40,730 nucleotides of DNA from assembly GCF_017744555.1 (NCBI RefSeq), contig NZ_JAGIBD010000029.1:1-40730 (forward strand). The letters are read 5' to 3'. Numbering within the stretch: the first letter of the stretch is position 1; each line of letters starts with the position of its first letter. Below, piece after piece: positions 8,004 through 15,799 of the stretch. The notes beneath the pieces are model-generated. The model had not been told where the DNA came from. It worked only from the letters and a program-made list of their open reading frames with translations, and did not search any database. Made by a program: the position numbers and the translations under genes. The DNA is from Cellulomonas sp. (GTDB lineage: Bacteria; Actinomycetota; Actinomycetes; Actinomycetales; Cellulomonadaceae).

Positions 8004-8773
8004 CCCGCGAGATCCGCTCCTGGCTGTCCGACATGGACGGTGTCCTCGTCCACGAGGGCACCGCGCTGCCCGGCGCCGCCGACTTCGTCCGCGCGCTGCG
8101 GGACGCCGAGCGGCCGTTCCTCATCCTCACGAACAACTCGATCTTCACCCCGCGCGACCTGCGGGCACGCCTGTCGATGTCGGGAATCGACGTGCCCGAG
8201 GGCGCCATCTGGACCTCGGCGCTCGCGACCGCGCAGTTCCTCACCGACCAGATGCCCGGCGGGTCCGCGTATGTCATCGGCGAGGCGGGCCTGACGACCG
8301 CCCTGTACGAGGCCGGGTACACGCTCACCGCCGCGGAGCCCGACTTCGTCGTCCTCGGTGAGACCCGCACGTACTCGTTCGAGGCCATCACGCAGGCCAT
8401 CCGGCTCATCCAGGGCGGTGCGCGGTTCATCGCCACCAACCCGGACGTCACCGGCCCGAGCGCCGAGGGCGACCTGCCGGCCACCGGTGCCGTCGCCGCG
8501 ATGATCCAGGCGGCGACCCGGCGGCAGCCGTACTTCGTCGGCAAGCCCAACCCGATGATGATCCGGTCCGCGCTCAACCGCATCGACGCGCACTCCGAGA
8601 CCACCGTGATGGTCGGCGACCGGATGGACACCGACGTCGTCGCCGGGATCGAGGCCGGTCTGCGGACGTTCCTCGTGCTCACCGGGTCGACGAAGGAGTC
8701 GGACGTCGCCCGGTTCCCGTTCCGGCCGAACGAGATCGTCCCGTCGATCCAGGACCTCGTCGACCGGGTCTGA
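8000..8773 (+). CDS. HAD-superfamily IIA phosphatase (NagD-like)
   Basis: This 257-residue cytoplasmic hydrolase follows the NagD pattern. Motif I is DMDGVL (nucleophile Asp11, acid/base Asp13), motif II is ILTNNS, the C2-type cap follows, the catalytic Lys is in GKPNP and motif IV is GDRMDTD. Family members dephosphorylate small sugar or nucleotide phosphates; the substrate here is unknown. The GTG start overlaps the DedA stop (GTGA, 8000-8003). The order membrane protein-phosphatase suggests co-expression but not a shared pathway. Confidence 0.92.
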   Translation: MTREIRSWLSDMDGVLVHEGTALPGAADFVRALRDAERPFLILTNNSIFTPRDLRARLSMSGIDVPEGAIWTSALATAQFLTDQMPGGSAYVIGEAGLTTALYEAGYTLTAAEPDFVVLGETRTYSFEAITQAIRLIQGGARFIATNPDVTGPSAEGDLPATGAVAAMIQAATRRQPYFVGKPNPMMIRSALNRIDAHSETTVMVGDRMDTDVVAGIEAGLRTFLVLTGSTKESDVARFPFRPNEIVPSIQDLVDRV

Positions 8774-8781
8774 GTCCCTGG

Positions 8782-8798
8782 CGCGCGCCTGGCGCGCG
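8782..8798. terminator. Bidirectional terminator-like hairpin
   Basis: A perfect inverted repeat, CGCGCGCC, one T, GGCGCGCG, lies between the converging HAD and acetyltransferase genes. It folds to a 6-pair all-GC stem with a CCTGG loop. There is no U tract, as is common for actinobacterial terminators. Confidence 0.55.
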
Positions 8799-8802
8799 AG
8801 CG

Positions 8803-9345
8803 TCAGGCGGCGAGCCGCAGCGTCCGCACGCCGGGCGCGGGGTCGGTGATGAGCCGCGCGTGCGTCTCGACGTCGTACCGCTCGGCGCCGTACCGCAGCT
8901 TCGCCCGCTCGACGCCCTCCGCCGCGAAGCCGGCACGGGTCGCGACCGCACAGGACGCGGGGTTGTTCACGCGGTGCCCGAGCTCCAGACGGAACAGCCC
9001 GAGCTCGTCGTGCGCCCAGCGCGCGACCGTCGCCAGGCCGCGCGTCGCGAGTCCCTGCCCGCGGGCGCTGGCCGTCAGCCAGTAGAACGTCCACGCCGTC
9101 TCGTGCACGTGCTCCACGCTGCCCACGCCCACGTTGCCGACCACGGTGCCGTCGACGACGACCGCGAAGTGGTGCTGCGACGGCGAGGAGACCGCGAGCT
9201 CACCCTCGATGAGCTCGCCGCACGCCCGGAGGTCACCCAGCTCGGCACCGCCGAGCTGCCGCGCGAGGTCGGGGCTCTCGAGGACGGCGGCGTGCAGCGC
9301 ACCTGCGTCCGCCGTCGTCCACCGCCGCAGGTGGGGACTCGTCAT
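8803..9345 (-). CDS. GNAT-family N-acetyltransferase (RimJ/RimL-like)
   Basis: This 180-residue protein looks like the RimJ/RimL branch of GNAT acetyltransferases, which move acetyl from acetyl-CoA to protein N-termini or small amines. Visible features are HLRRWTTADAGALHAAV at the N-terminus, a beta4 strand AWTFYWL, the acetyl-CoA loop SARGQGLATRGLATVARWA and the RLELGHRVNNPASCAVATRAGF block. It begins 10 bases after the pyrE stop with no clear ribosome-binding site, so it is probably expressed by read-through from pyrE. The acceptor is unknown. Confidence 0.9.
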   Translation of the reverse strand: MTSPHLRRWTTADAGALHAAVLESPDLARQLGGAELGDLRACGELIEGELAVSSPSQHHFAVVVDGTVVGNVGVGSVEHVHETAWTFYWLTASARGQGLATRGLATVARWAHDELGLFRLELGHRVNNPASCAVATRAGFAAEGVERAKLRYGAERYDVETHARLITDPAPGVRTLRLAA

Positions 9346-9355
9346 GCTGCGACCG

Positions 9356-9931
9356 TCAGGCGAGACCGAGGTCCGTGAGGCTGAACAGGAAGTGGTACGG
9401 GACGCCGAGCGCCTCGATCTTCTCCTGCGCACCCGTCGCACGGTCCACGATCACCGCGACACCGACCACCTCGGCGCCCGCCTCACGGGCAGCCTCGACG
9501 GCCGTGATCGGCGACCCGCCGGTGGTCGAGGTGTCCTCGACGACGACGACCTTGCGACCCGCGATGTCCGGCCCCTCGATGCGGCGCTGCATGCCGTGCG
9601 CCTTCGCCTCCTTGCGGACGACGAACGCGTCGAGGTCCTGCCCGCGCGACGCGGCGGCGTGCAGGAGCGACGTCGCGACGGGGTCGGCGCCGAGCGTGAG
9701 GCCGCCGACGGCGTCGATCTCGGCGGTGCCCAGACCGACCTCCTCGAGCCGGTCGAGCAGCAGGTGGCCGATGAGCGGGGCCGCCCGGTGGTGCAGCGTC
9801 GCGCGGCGCAGGTCGACGTAGTAGTCGGCCTCGAGGCCCGACGAGAGCGTGACCTTGCCGTGCACGACCGCGAGGTCCTTGATGAGTGCGAGGAGCTGCT
9901 CGCGGGGCGTCGGGGAGAGGTCCTGAGTCAC
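9356..9931 (-). CDS. pyrE: Orotate phosphoribosyltransferase
   Basis: This 191-residue enzyme joins orotate to PRPP to give OMP in pyrimidine synthesis. It has the usual length and the PRPP-binding motif VVVVEDTSTTGGS, along with GLEADYYVDLRRATL and FVVRKEAKAHGMQRRIEG, the flexible catalytic loop. The start is GTG at 9931, 7 bases below a TAACCT -10 box, so the mRNA is probably leaderless. It is followed by the acetyltransferase gene. No attenuator or other pyr genes are seen nearby. Confidence 0.96.
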   Translation of the reverse strand: MTQDLSPTPREQLLALIKDLAVVHGKVTLSSGLEADYYVDLRRATLHHRAAPLIGHLLLDRLEEVGLGTAEIDAVGGLTLGADPVATSLLHAAASRGQDLDAFVVRKEAKAHGMQRRIEGPDIAGRKVVVVEDTSTTGGSPITAVEAAREAGAEVVGVAVIVDRATGAQEKIEALGVPYHFLFSLTDLGLA

Positions 9932-9938
9932 GGCCGAC

Positions 9939-9944
9939 AGGTTA
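9939..9944 (-). promoter_or_regulatory. -10 box (TAACCT), leaderless promoter
   Basis: TAACCT on the minus strand ends 7 bases before the pyrE GTG, with no ribosome-binding site between. Confidence 0.5.
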
Positions 9945-10028
9945 CCGGCCGCGGCGCCGTGCCCGTCCCGCGCTCACCGTCCTCGCACGTCCTGCGCACA
10001 CGCCCGTCCGGCCGCGCCAGGCGCACGG

Positions 10029-10805
10029 TCACTGCGCGTCGGCCTCCAGAGCCTTGCGGTACCGGCCGACCGCACGGATCGCGGACCGCGGCGACAGGCG
10101 CACGACCCCCGAGAGGAGCTGGTAGCGCAGGCTCGGCGTCGAGATCACGGCGCCCCGGCGGACGTCCGCGAGCGCCGTCGAGACGACGTCCTCGGCGTTG
10201 AGCCACGCGATCTCGGGGTAGGCGCTGACGTCGATGCGCCCGCGCTCGTGGAACTCGGTGTGCACGAACCCGGGGCAGAGCGCGGTCGCGGTGACGCCGG
10301 TGCCGCGCAGCTCGACGGCGAGGCCCTCGGTGAACGAGCGGACCCACGCCTTGTGCGCGGAGTACGTGCCGGACGCGAGGAGCGCGGCGACGGACGCGAC
10401 ATTGAGGATCGCTCCCCTGCCACGCTCGACCATCGCACCCGCCGCGGCGTGGGACAGGACGAGCACCGTCCGCACCATGACCTCGAGCGCCTCCTCCTCG
10501 CGGGCGAGGTCGCCCTCGACGAAGCGCTGGTTGAGGCCCAGCCCGGCGTTGTTGACGAGCAGGCCGACGGGGTTCTCGGCGCTGCGCAGTCGCTCGGCGA
10601 CGCGCTCCACGTCGGCGCGGTCCGCGAGGTCGGCGACGAGCACCTCCGCGCGGACGCCGGCGGCAGCGCGGAGCTGGTCGGCGAGGCGCGTGAGCCGTTC
10701 CTCGTTGCGGGCCACGAGGACGACGTCGTGCCGTGCCGTGGCGAGCTGCCAGGCGAACTCCAGTCCGAGGCCGGCGCTGGCGCCGGTGACGAGTGCGGTT
10801 CCCAT
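10029..10805 (-). CDS. Short-chain dehydrogenase/reductase
   Basis: This 258-residue classical SDR has the NAD(P) motif TGASAGLG near the N-terminus, VADLAD, LLVNNAGLG, the catalytic Ser in LNVASVAALLAS and YSAHK as the YxxxK pair. Arg in VLVARNEER after the second strand favours NADPH. The substrate is not predictable; relatives include the DltE/YqjQ type. It starts at ATG 10805, 6 bases below a TAGGGT -10 box, and is divergent from recQ. No neighbour points to a pathway. Confidence 0.92.
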   Translation of the reverse strand: MGTALVTGASAGLGLEFAWQLATARHDVVLVARNEERLTRLADQLRAAAGVRAEVLVADLADRADVERVAERLRSAENPVGLLVNNAGLGLNQRFVEGDLAREEEALEVMVRTVLVLSHAAAGAMVERGRGAILNVASVAALLASGTYSAHKAWVRSFTEGLAVELRGTGVTATALCPGFVHTEFHERGRIDVSAYPEIAWLNAEDVVSTALADVRRGAVISTPSLRYQLLSGVVRLSPRSAIRAVGRYRKALEADAQ

Positions 10806-10811
10806 GCCGTC

Positions 10812-10817
10812 ACCCTA
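10812..10817 (-). promoter_or_regulatory. -10 box (TAGGGT), leaderless promoter
   Basis: TAGGGT on the minus strand lies 6 bases before the ATG of the short-chain dehydrogenase. The same hexamer at the same distance precedes recQ on the other strand. Confidence 0.5.
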
Positions 10818-10954
10818 CGGACCGCGGGCGGGAGGTGGCACGAGTTGGGGCGCGCGGTCGGTCGCGGTGTCCGGCGAACCGCCCACAGGCACTGCGCGGC
10901 GCCGGCGCGCACCCCGGGCCTCCTCGGGTGGGCGTGGGTGTCGGCTCGCCCTCG

Positions 10955-10960
10955 TAGGGT
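10955..10960 (+). promoter_or_regulatory. -10 box (TAGGGT), leaderless promoter
   Basis: TAGGGT lies 6 bases before the GTG at 10967 of recQ, with no Shine-Dalgarno sequence. This decides the recQ start. Confidence 0.5.
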
Positions 10961-10966
10961 GGGCGC

Positions 10967-13090
10967 GTGCCTTCCCGACCGTCCGACGAGCCCGCGTACG
11001 CCGCCGTCGACGACCTGCCGTTCGCGGCGTACGACGAGCCGCCGCTCGACGAGCCGCCCTACGACCCCGCGTACGACGACGTCCCGCCCGACCTCGTCGA
11101 CCCGTGGTCGTCGGGACCGCCCCGGGGCGCCGGGAGCGGCTCGCGTGCGGCGGCCACCCCGCCGAGGCCGTCGCGCTCGGTGGCTGCCGGGCACGGCCTG
11201 CCGGCGCGTGAGGCACCGTCCCGTCCGGCCGCGACCCTGGTCGTCGACGGGCCGCCGCCGTCGGCGCTCGAGGTCCTGCGCCGGGTGTGGGGCTACGACG
11301 AGTTCCGCGGTGACCAGGCCGAGATCATCGAGACGGTCGTGGGCGGCGGCGACGCGCTCGTCCTCATGCCCACCGGTGGCGGCAAGTCGCTCTGCTACCA
11401 GGTGCCCGCGCTGGTCCGGCCGGGCACGGGTGTGGTCATCTCCCCGCTCATCGCGCTCATGCAGGACCAGGTCGACGCGCTGTCGGCCCTGGGCGTGCGC
11501 GCGGGGTTCCTCAACTCGACGCAGCAGCCGCACGAGCGCCGGGCCGTCGAGCAGGCGTACCTGGCGGGCGAGCTCGACCTGCTCTACCTGGCACCCGAAC
11601 GCCTCCGCGTGCGCGAGACCGTCGAGCTGCTGGACCAGGGGCACGTCGCGCTGTTCGCGATCGACGAGGCGCACTGCGTGTCGCAGTGGGGGCACGACTT
11701 CCGGCCCGACTACCTGCAGCTGTCGATGCTGCACGAGCGGTGGCCCGAGGTGCCGCGCATCGCGCTCACCGCCACGGCGACCGAGGCCACGCACGCCGAG
11801 ATCGCCGAGCGGCTGCAGCTGCGCGAGGCCCGGCACTTCGTCGCGAGCTTCGACCGGCCCAACATCCAGTACCGGATCGCCCCCAAGGACAACCCGCGCG
11901 CGCAGCTGCTGCACCTGCTGCGCACCGAGCACCCGGGCGACTCGGGGATCGTCTACTGCCTCTCGCGCGCGTCCGTCGAGCAGACCGCCGCGTACCTCGT
12001 CGACCAGGGCATCCCGGCGCTGCCCTACCACGCGGGTCTCGACCGGCAGGTCCGGGCGCGCAACCAGGCACGGTTCCTGCGCGAGGACGGCGTGGTGATG
12101 GTCGCGACCATCGCGTTCGGCATGGGCATCGACAAGCCCGACGTGCGGTTCGTCGCGCACCTCGACCTGCCGAAGTCCGTCGAGGGGTACTACCAGGAGA
12201 CCGGTCGCGCAGGCCGGGACGGGCTGGCGTCGACCGCATGGCTCGCGTACGGGCTGGCCGACGTGGTGCAGCAGCGCCGCATGATCGACACGTCCGAGGG
12301 CGACGCCGCGCACCGGCGCCGGTTGACGCAGCACCTCGACGCGATGCTGGCGCTGTGCGAGACGGTGTCCTGCCGCCGGGTGCAGCTGCTCAACTACTTC
12401 GGGCAGAGCGGCGCCGAGCCGTGCGGCAACTGCGACACGTGCCTGAGCCCACCGGAGTCGTGGGACGGGACCGTTCCCGCGCAGAAGCTGCTGTCGACCG
12501 TCGTGCGGCTTGAGCAGCGGGGTCAGCGGTACGGCGTCGGGCACCTCGTCGACATCCTGCGCGGCAAGTCGACCCCGCGTGTGCAGCAGCTCGGCCACGA
12601 GTCGCTGTCGACGTTCGGCGTGGGGACCGACCTGTCCGACGGCGAGTGGCGGGGCGTCGTCCGGCAGCTGCTCGCGGCCGAGCTCCTGGGTGTCGACACC
12701 GACGGCTACGGCACCCTGCGGCTCGCACCCGCGAGCGCCGAGGTGCTCCGCGGCGAGCGCGAGGTCCGGCTGCGGCGGGAGGTCGAGAAGGCGCCCCGGT
12801 CGCGGGGGTCGCGCGACGAGCGCGGCGGTCGGCGGGCTGCGGCGGCGGACCTCGACGGTCCCGACGCCGAGCTGTTCGAGCGGCTGCGCGCCTGGCGCGC
12901 CGGTGCCGCACGCGAGCAGGGCGTGCCCGCGTACGTGGTGTTCCACGACGCGACGCTGCGGGCCGTCGTCGAGCGCCGACCCACGTCGCTGCAGGAGCTC
13001 GGGACGATCAGCGGCGTCGGCGCGGCCAAGCTCGACCGGTACGGGGCCGGCCTGCTGGCCGCGCTGGAGGGCGGCGACGACACCGCCTGA
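10967..13090 (+). CDS. recQ: ATP-dependent DNA helicase RecQ with acidic N-terminal extension
   Basis: This 707-residue 3'-5' superfamily 2 helicase acts in recombination and fork repair. Walker A is MPTGGGKS (Lys140), Walker B is DEAH (233-236) followed by CVSQWGHDFRPDY, the aromatic-rich loop region, and motif VI is QETGRAGRDG. A zinc-binding set follows (CRRVQLLNYFG, CGNCDTC), then the RQC winged helix and a C-terminal HRDC domain from about residue 625. The first roughly 95 residues are an extra low-complexity stretch of Asp, Pro, Tyr and Ala (DEPPLDEPPYDPAYDD) not found in E. coli RecQ. The GTG start sits under a leaderless-type -10 box. Confidence 0.95.
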   Translation: MPSRPSDEPAYAAVDDLPFAAYDEPPLDEPPYDPAYDDVPPDLVDPWSSGPPRGAGSGSRAAATPPRPSRSVAAGHGLPAREAPSRPAATLVVDGPPPSALEVLRRVWGYDEFRGDQAEIIETVVGGGDALVLMPTGGGKSLCYQVPALVRPGTGVVISPLIALMQDQVDALSALGVRAGFLNSTQQPHERRAVEQAYLAGELDLLYLAPERLRVRETVELLDQGHVALFAIDEAHCVSQWGHDFRPDYLQLSMLHERWPEVPRIALTATATEATHAEIAERLQLREARHFVASFDRPNIQYRIAPKDNPRAQLLHLLRTEHPGDSGIVYCLSRASVEQTAAYLVDQGIPALPYHAGLDRQVRARNQARFLREDGVVMVATIAFGMGIDKPDVRFVAHLDLPKSVEGYYQETGRAGRDGLASTAWLAYGLADVVQQRRMIDTSEGDAAHRRRLTQHLDAMLALCETVSCRRVQLLNYFGQSGAEPCGNCDTCLSPPESWDGTVPAQKLLSTVVRLEQRGQRYGVGHLVDILRGKSTPRVQQLGHESLSTFGVGTDLSDGEWRGVVRQLLAAELLGVDTDGYGTLRLAPASAEVLRGEREVRLRREVEKAPRSRGSRDERGGRRAAAADLDGPDAELFERLRAWRAGAAREQGVPAYVVFHDATLRAVVERRPTSLQELGTISGVGAAKLDRYGAGLLAALEGGDDTA

Positions 13091-13110
13091 ACGGTCGGGC
13101 GCACGTCGGT

Positions 13111-13124
13111 CCGGATCGTTCCGG
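13111..13124. terminator. Small hairpin between converging genes
   Basis: CCGGA and TCCGG arms flank a TCGT loop, 20 bases after the recQ stop and before the end of the converging lacI-type gene. It is a weak terminator candidate because the stem has only 5 pairs. Nothing else is seen in this 76-base gap. Confidence 0.3.
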
Positions 13125-13166
13125 TGTCGTCGGCCGGCGCGCAGGCCGCACCGCCTGACCTCGTCC

Positions 13167-14165
13167 TCAGCGCGGTGTCGCGGGGCCGGTCGAGTCGCGG
13201 ACGACGAGGTGCGTCGGGAGCTCGTCGTAGGCGCCGGCCGGTCCGGGTGAGCGGCGGTCGATCGTGGCGAGCAGCAGGTCGGCGGCGCGGTGACCGGCCC
13301 GTTCGAGCGGGGCGGAGACGGTGGTGAGGGCGGGCCGGACGAGGTCGGCGCCGAACACGTCGTCGCAGCCGACGACGCTCATCTGCCCGGGAACGTCGAC
13401 GCCGCGCGCCCCGAACCGTTCGAGCATGCCGAATGCGAGCAGGTCGTTGAACGCGAGCACGCCGGTCGCCCCGGACTGCCAGGCGGCGTCGGCGGCCGCA
13501 GCGCCGGCCTCGCGCTGGGGTGCGTAGGGGCCGAGGACGACGACCTCGACGCGCAGGCGGCGGGCGGCGGCGCGCAGGGCGTTGCGCCGGCGGCCGTCGG
13601 ACCACGAGGTGCGCGGTCCCCCCGCGTACGCGATGCGCTCGTGGCCCAGGGACGCGAGGTGCTCGAGGGCCTGCACGGCACCACCGGGGGTGTCGATGAC
13701 GACGCCGGCGCCGTTGACGGGCCGGTTCAGCGTGACGAGCGGGAGCGCCGACGACCAGGCGACGAGCCACTCGTCGCCGAGCCGGGGGGCGGCGAGCACC
13801 GCGCCGTCCGCGCTGGTCCGGAGCATGCGCAGGGCACGCTCCTCGGCCTGCACGGACTCTTCGGTGTCGACGAGCACGTGCGTGTAGCCGGCCGCGCGCA
13901 GGGCGGCCTGGGTGCCGCGGACGATGCCGAAGAAGAACGGGTTGCTGACGTCGGGGACGACGAGCGCGACGGTGCCGGTCTTGCCGGAGCTGAGCGCCCG
14001 TCCGGACGCACCGACGGTGTACCCGAGGGCGGCGGCGGCCTCGCGGACGCGGACCGCGGTCTCCTCGTTGATGCGGCCCGGCCGCGAGAGGGCGCGGGAG
14101 GCCGTGGAGATGGCGACGCCGCTCGCGGCGGCGACGTCGCGCAGGGTCGGCGGCTTGTCGGTCAC
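13167..14165 (-). CDS. LacI-family transcriptional regulator of the manD-GH67 unit
   Basis: This 332-residue LacI/GalR regulator has its HTH at about residues 7-30 ([20 protein letters not shown]). The sugar-binding domain shows [41 protein letters not shown] and [22 protein letters not shown]. The GTG start at 14165 is the closest start in frame before the HTH; an upstream ATG at 14261 would add about 32 residues that read through the operator, so I reject it. It is divergent from mannonate dehydratase and GH67. A perfect LacI-type operator lies in the gap, so it most likely represses that unit and perhaps itself. The effector is unknown; a uronate or aldouronate is plausible. Confidence 0.92.
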   Translation of the reverse strand: MTDKPPTLRDVAAASGVAISTASRALSRPGRINEETAVRVREAAAALGYTVGASGRALSSGKTGTVALVVPDVSNPFFFGIVRGTQAALRAAGYTHVLVDTEESVQAEERALRMLRTSADGAVLAAPRLGDEWLVAWSSALPLVTLNRPVNGAGVVIDTPGGAVQALEHLASLGHERIAYAGGPRTSWSDGRRRNALRAAARRLRVEVVVLGPYAPQREAGAAAADAAWQSGATGVLAFNDLLAFGMLERFGARGVDVPGQMSVVGCDDVFGADLVRPALTTVSAPLERAGHRAADLLLATIDRRSPGPAGAYDELPTHLVVRDSTGPATPR

Positions 14166-14193
14166 CGGGTCATGGTGGCGCTCGGTCCGCCGC

Positions 14194-14244
14194 TTGGCAA
14201 TGTCTGGCAAACGATTGCCACCCGCCGGGTGACGACCGTAGGCT
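14194..14244 (+). promoter_or_regulatory. manD promoter with LacI operator over the -35 box
   Basis: The operator TGGCAAACGATTGCCA (14205-14220) is palindromic at 14 of 16 positions with a central CG. Its right half is also the -35 TTGCCA (14215-14220), followed 18 bases later by the -10 TAGGCT (14239-14244). An extra half-site TTGGCAA (14194-14200) places GGCAA exactly 10 bases upstream of the operator's GGCAA, on the same helix face. Bound repressor would exclude RNA polymerase. The leader to the ATG at 14316 is about 65 bases. Confidence 0.75.
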
Positions 14245-14315
14245 CGCCGAGGCGCGTGCACCCCCGTCGAGGGCGACGGACCGGTGACGCGCGCGGATCA
14301 GGAGACTCCACCGCC

Positions 14316-15740
14316 ATGACGCAGCCTGACCACTCGACGCCGAACACCGCCGACCCCGCTCCGGGCGCGCCCTCCGCCGCCGACCCTGCGCCGGGTGCGC
14401 CCTCCGCCGCCGCCCAGGCGTCCCGCACAGCCCCGGACGCCACGCTCGACGCCGTCCACCCCGACGCGCCGGCCGACCCGGTCGCCGTCACCCGCGGCCC
14501 CGCACGATCCGGCAGCGCGATCCGGTCCGCCGAGGTGCTGGTCACGAGCCCGGACCGGAACTTCGTCACGCTGCGGATCACCACCGAGGACGGCGTCGTC
14601 GGCCTCGGTGACGCGACGCTCAACGGCCGCGAGCTGTCGGTGGCGAGCTACCTGTACGACCACGTCGTGCCGCTGCTCCTCGGCCGCGACGCGCACCGCA
14701 TCGAGGACACGTGGCAGTTCCTGTACCGCAGCGCCTACTGGCGGCGCGGGCCGGTGACGATGGCCGCGATCGCCGCGGTCGACGTCGCCCTGTGGGACAT
14801 CAAGGCGAAGGTCGCGGGCCTGCCGCTGTACCAGCTGCTCGGCGGGGCGAGCCGCACAGGGATCATGGCGTACGGCCACGCGAGCGGCCGCGACCTGCCC
14901 GAGCTGTTCGACTCGATCCGCCACCACCAGGAGCTCGGCTTCCGGTCCATCCGCGTGCAGACGTCGGTGCCCGGCATCGACGCCGTCTACGGGGTCGCGG
15001 CGCAGCGGAGCACGAGCGGGCGTTACGACTACGAACCCGCGCAGCGCGCACCCCTGCCCGCGGAGGAGGACTGGGACACCCGCGCGTACCTCCGGCACAT
15101 CCCGACGGTCTTCGAGGCGGTCCGGAACGAGTTCGGGCCCGAGCTGCCGCTGCTGCACGACGGCCACCACCGCATGACGCCGATCCAGGCCGCCCGGCTC
15201 GGCAAGGACCTGGAGCCGTACGACCTGTTCTGGCTCGAGGACTGCACGCCCGCGGAGAACCAGGACGCCCTGCGCCTCGTCCGGCAGCACACCACGACAC
15301 CGCTCGCGATCGGCGAGGTGTTCAACACCGTCTGGGACTACCAGACGATCATCCGCGAGCAGCTCATCGACTACGTGCGGTCCGCCGTCACGCACACCGG
15401 CGGCATCACGGCGCTGCGCCGGATCCTCGACTTCGCCGCGCAGTACCAGATCAAGTCCGGCATCCACGGGCCGACCGACATCTCCCCCGTCGGCATGGCC
15501 GCGGCGCTGCACCTGGACCTCGCGATCCACAACTTCGGCATCCAGGAGTACATGCAGCACGGCTCCCGGACCGACGAGGTGTTCCGGCAGACGTTCACGT
15601 TCGACGACGGCTACCTGCACCCCGGCGAGGTCCCCGGCCTGGGGGTCGAGTACGACGACGCCGCGGCCGGTCGCTACCCGTACCAGCCGGCATACCTGCC
15701 GTTCAACCGCCTCAAGGACGGCACGGTCCACGACTGGTGA
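14316..15740 (+). CDS. manD: D-mannonate dehydratase family protein (ManD/RspA, enolase superfamily)
   Basis: Predicted to dehydrate D-mannonate to 2-keto-3-deoxygluconate. It is 474 residues long. The enolase-superfamily metal ligands are Asp282 (LLHDGHHR), Glu308 (WLEDCTP) and Glu334 (IGEVFNT), spaced 26 and 26 as in characterised ManD. His284 matches the ManD acid, and Arg213 and Tyr225 (12 apart, in SIRVQ and VYGV) match the second catalytic pair. About 66 residues precede the usual ManD start and contain a tandem [10 protein letters not shown] repeat; no other start codon lies before the fold. The gene is first in a unit with GH67. It supplies the UxuA step missing from the kdgK-uxaC-uxuB cluster. 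Some ManD homologues are slow or act on D-gluconate, so substrate is inferred from context. Confidence 0.9.
   Translation: MTQPDHSTPNTADPAPGAPSAADPAPGAPSAAAQASRTAPDATLDAVHPDAPADPVAVTRGPARSGSAIRSAEVLVTSPDRNFVTLRITTEDGVVGLGDATLNGRELSVASYLYDHVVPLLLGRDAHRIEDTWQFLYRSAYWRRGPVTMAAIAAVDVALWDIKAKVAGLPLYQLLGGASRTGIMAYGHASGRDLPELFDSIRHHQELGFRSIRVQTSVPGIDAVYGVAAQRSTSGRYDYEPAQRAPLPAEEDWDTRAYLRHIPTVFEAVRNEFGPELPLLHDGHHRMTPIQAARLGKDLEPYDLFWLEDCTPAENQDALRLVRQHTTTPLAIGEVFNTVWDYQTIIREQLIDYVRSAVTHTGGITALRRILDFAAQYQIKSGIHGPTDISPVGMAAALHLDLAIHNFGIQEYMQHGSRTDEVFRQTFTFDDGYLHPGEVPGLGVEYDDAAAGRYPYQPAYLPFNRLKDGTVHDW
14351..14410 (+). repeat. Two 30-base tandem repeats in the manD N-terminal extension
   Basis: Bases 14351-14380 and 14381-14410 are near-identical tandem copies (three or four differences) encoding [10 protein letters not shown] twice. 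The differences are at third codon positions, so the peptide is conserved. The repeat lies in the extension before the enolase fold. Confidence 0.8.
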
Positions 15741-15799
15741 GCGGGCCGCAGCGCCACACGGAAGACCACCCCCGACGCCACGACGAGGACGACCACCGC

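Noticed and set aside
10145..12946. A very long minus-strand frame (over 900 codons) opposite recQ
   Set aside because: It is the antisense shadow of recQ and then an out-of-frame reading of the SDR gene; GC-rich DNA has few stops. The translation is low-complexity with no domain.
14166..14261. Upstream ATG start at 14261 for the manD-side LacI regulator
   Set aside because: It would place the operator inside the coding region and add about 32 basic residues ahead of the HTH; the GTG at 14165 fits the family.
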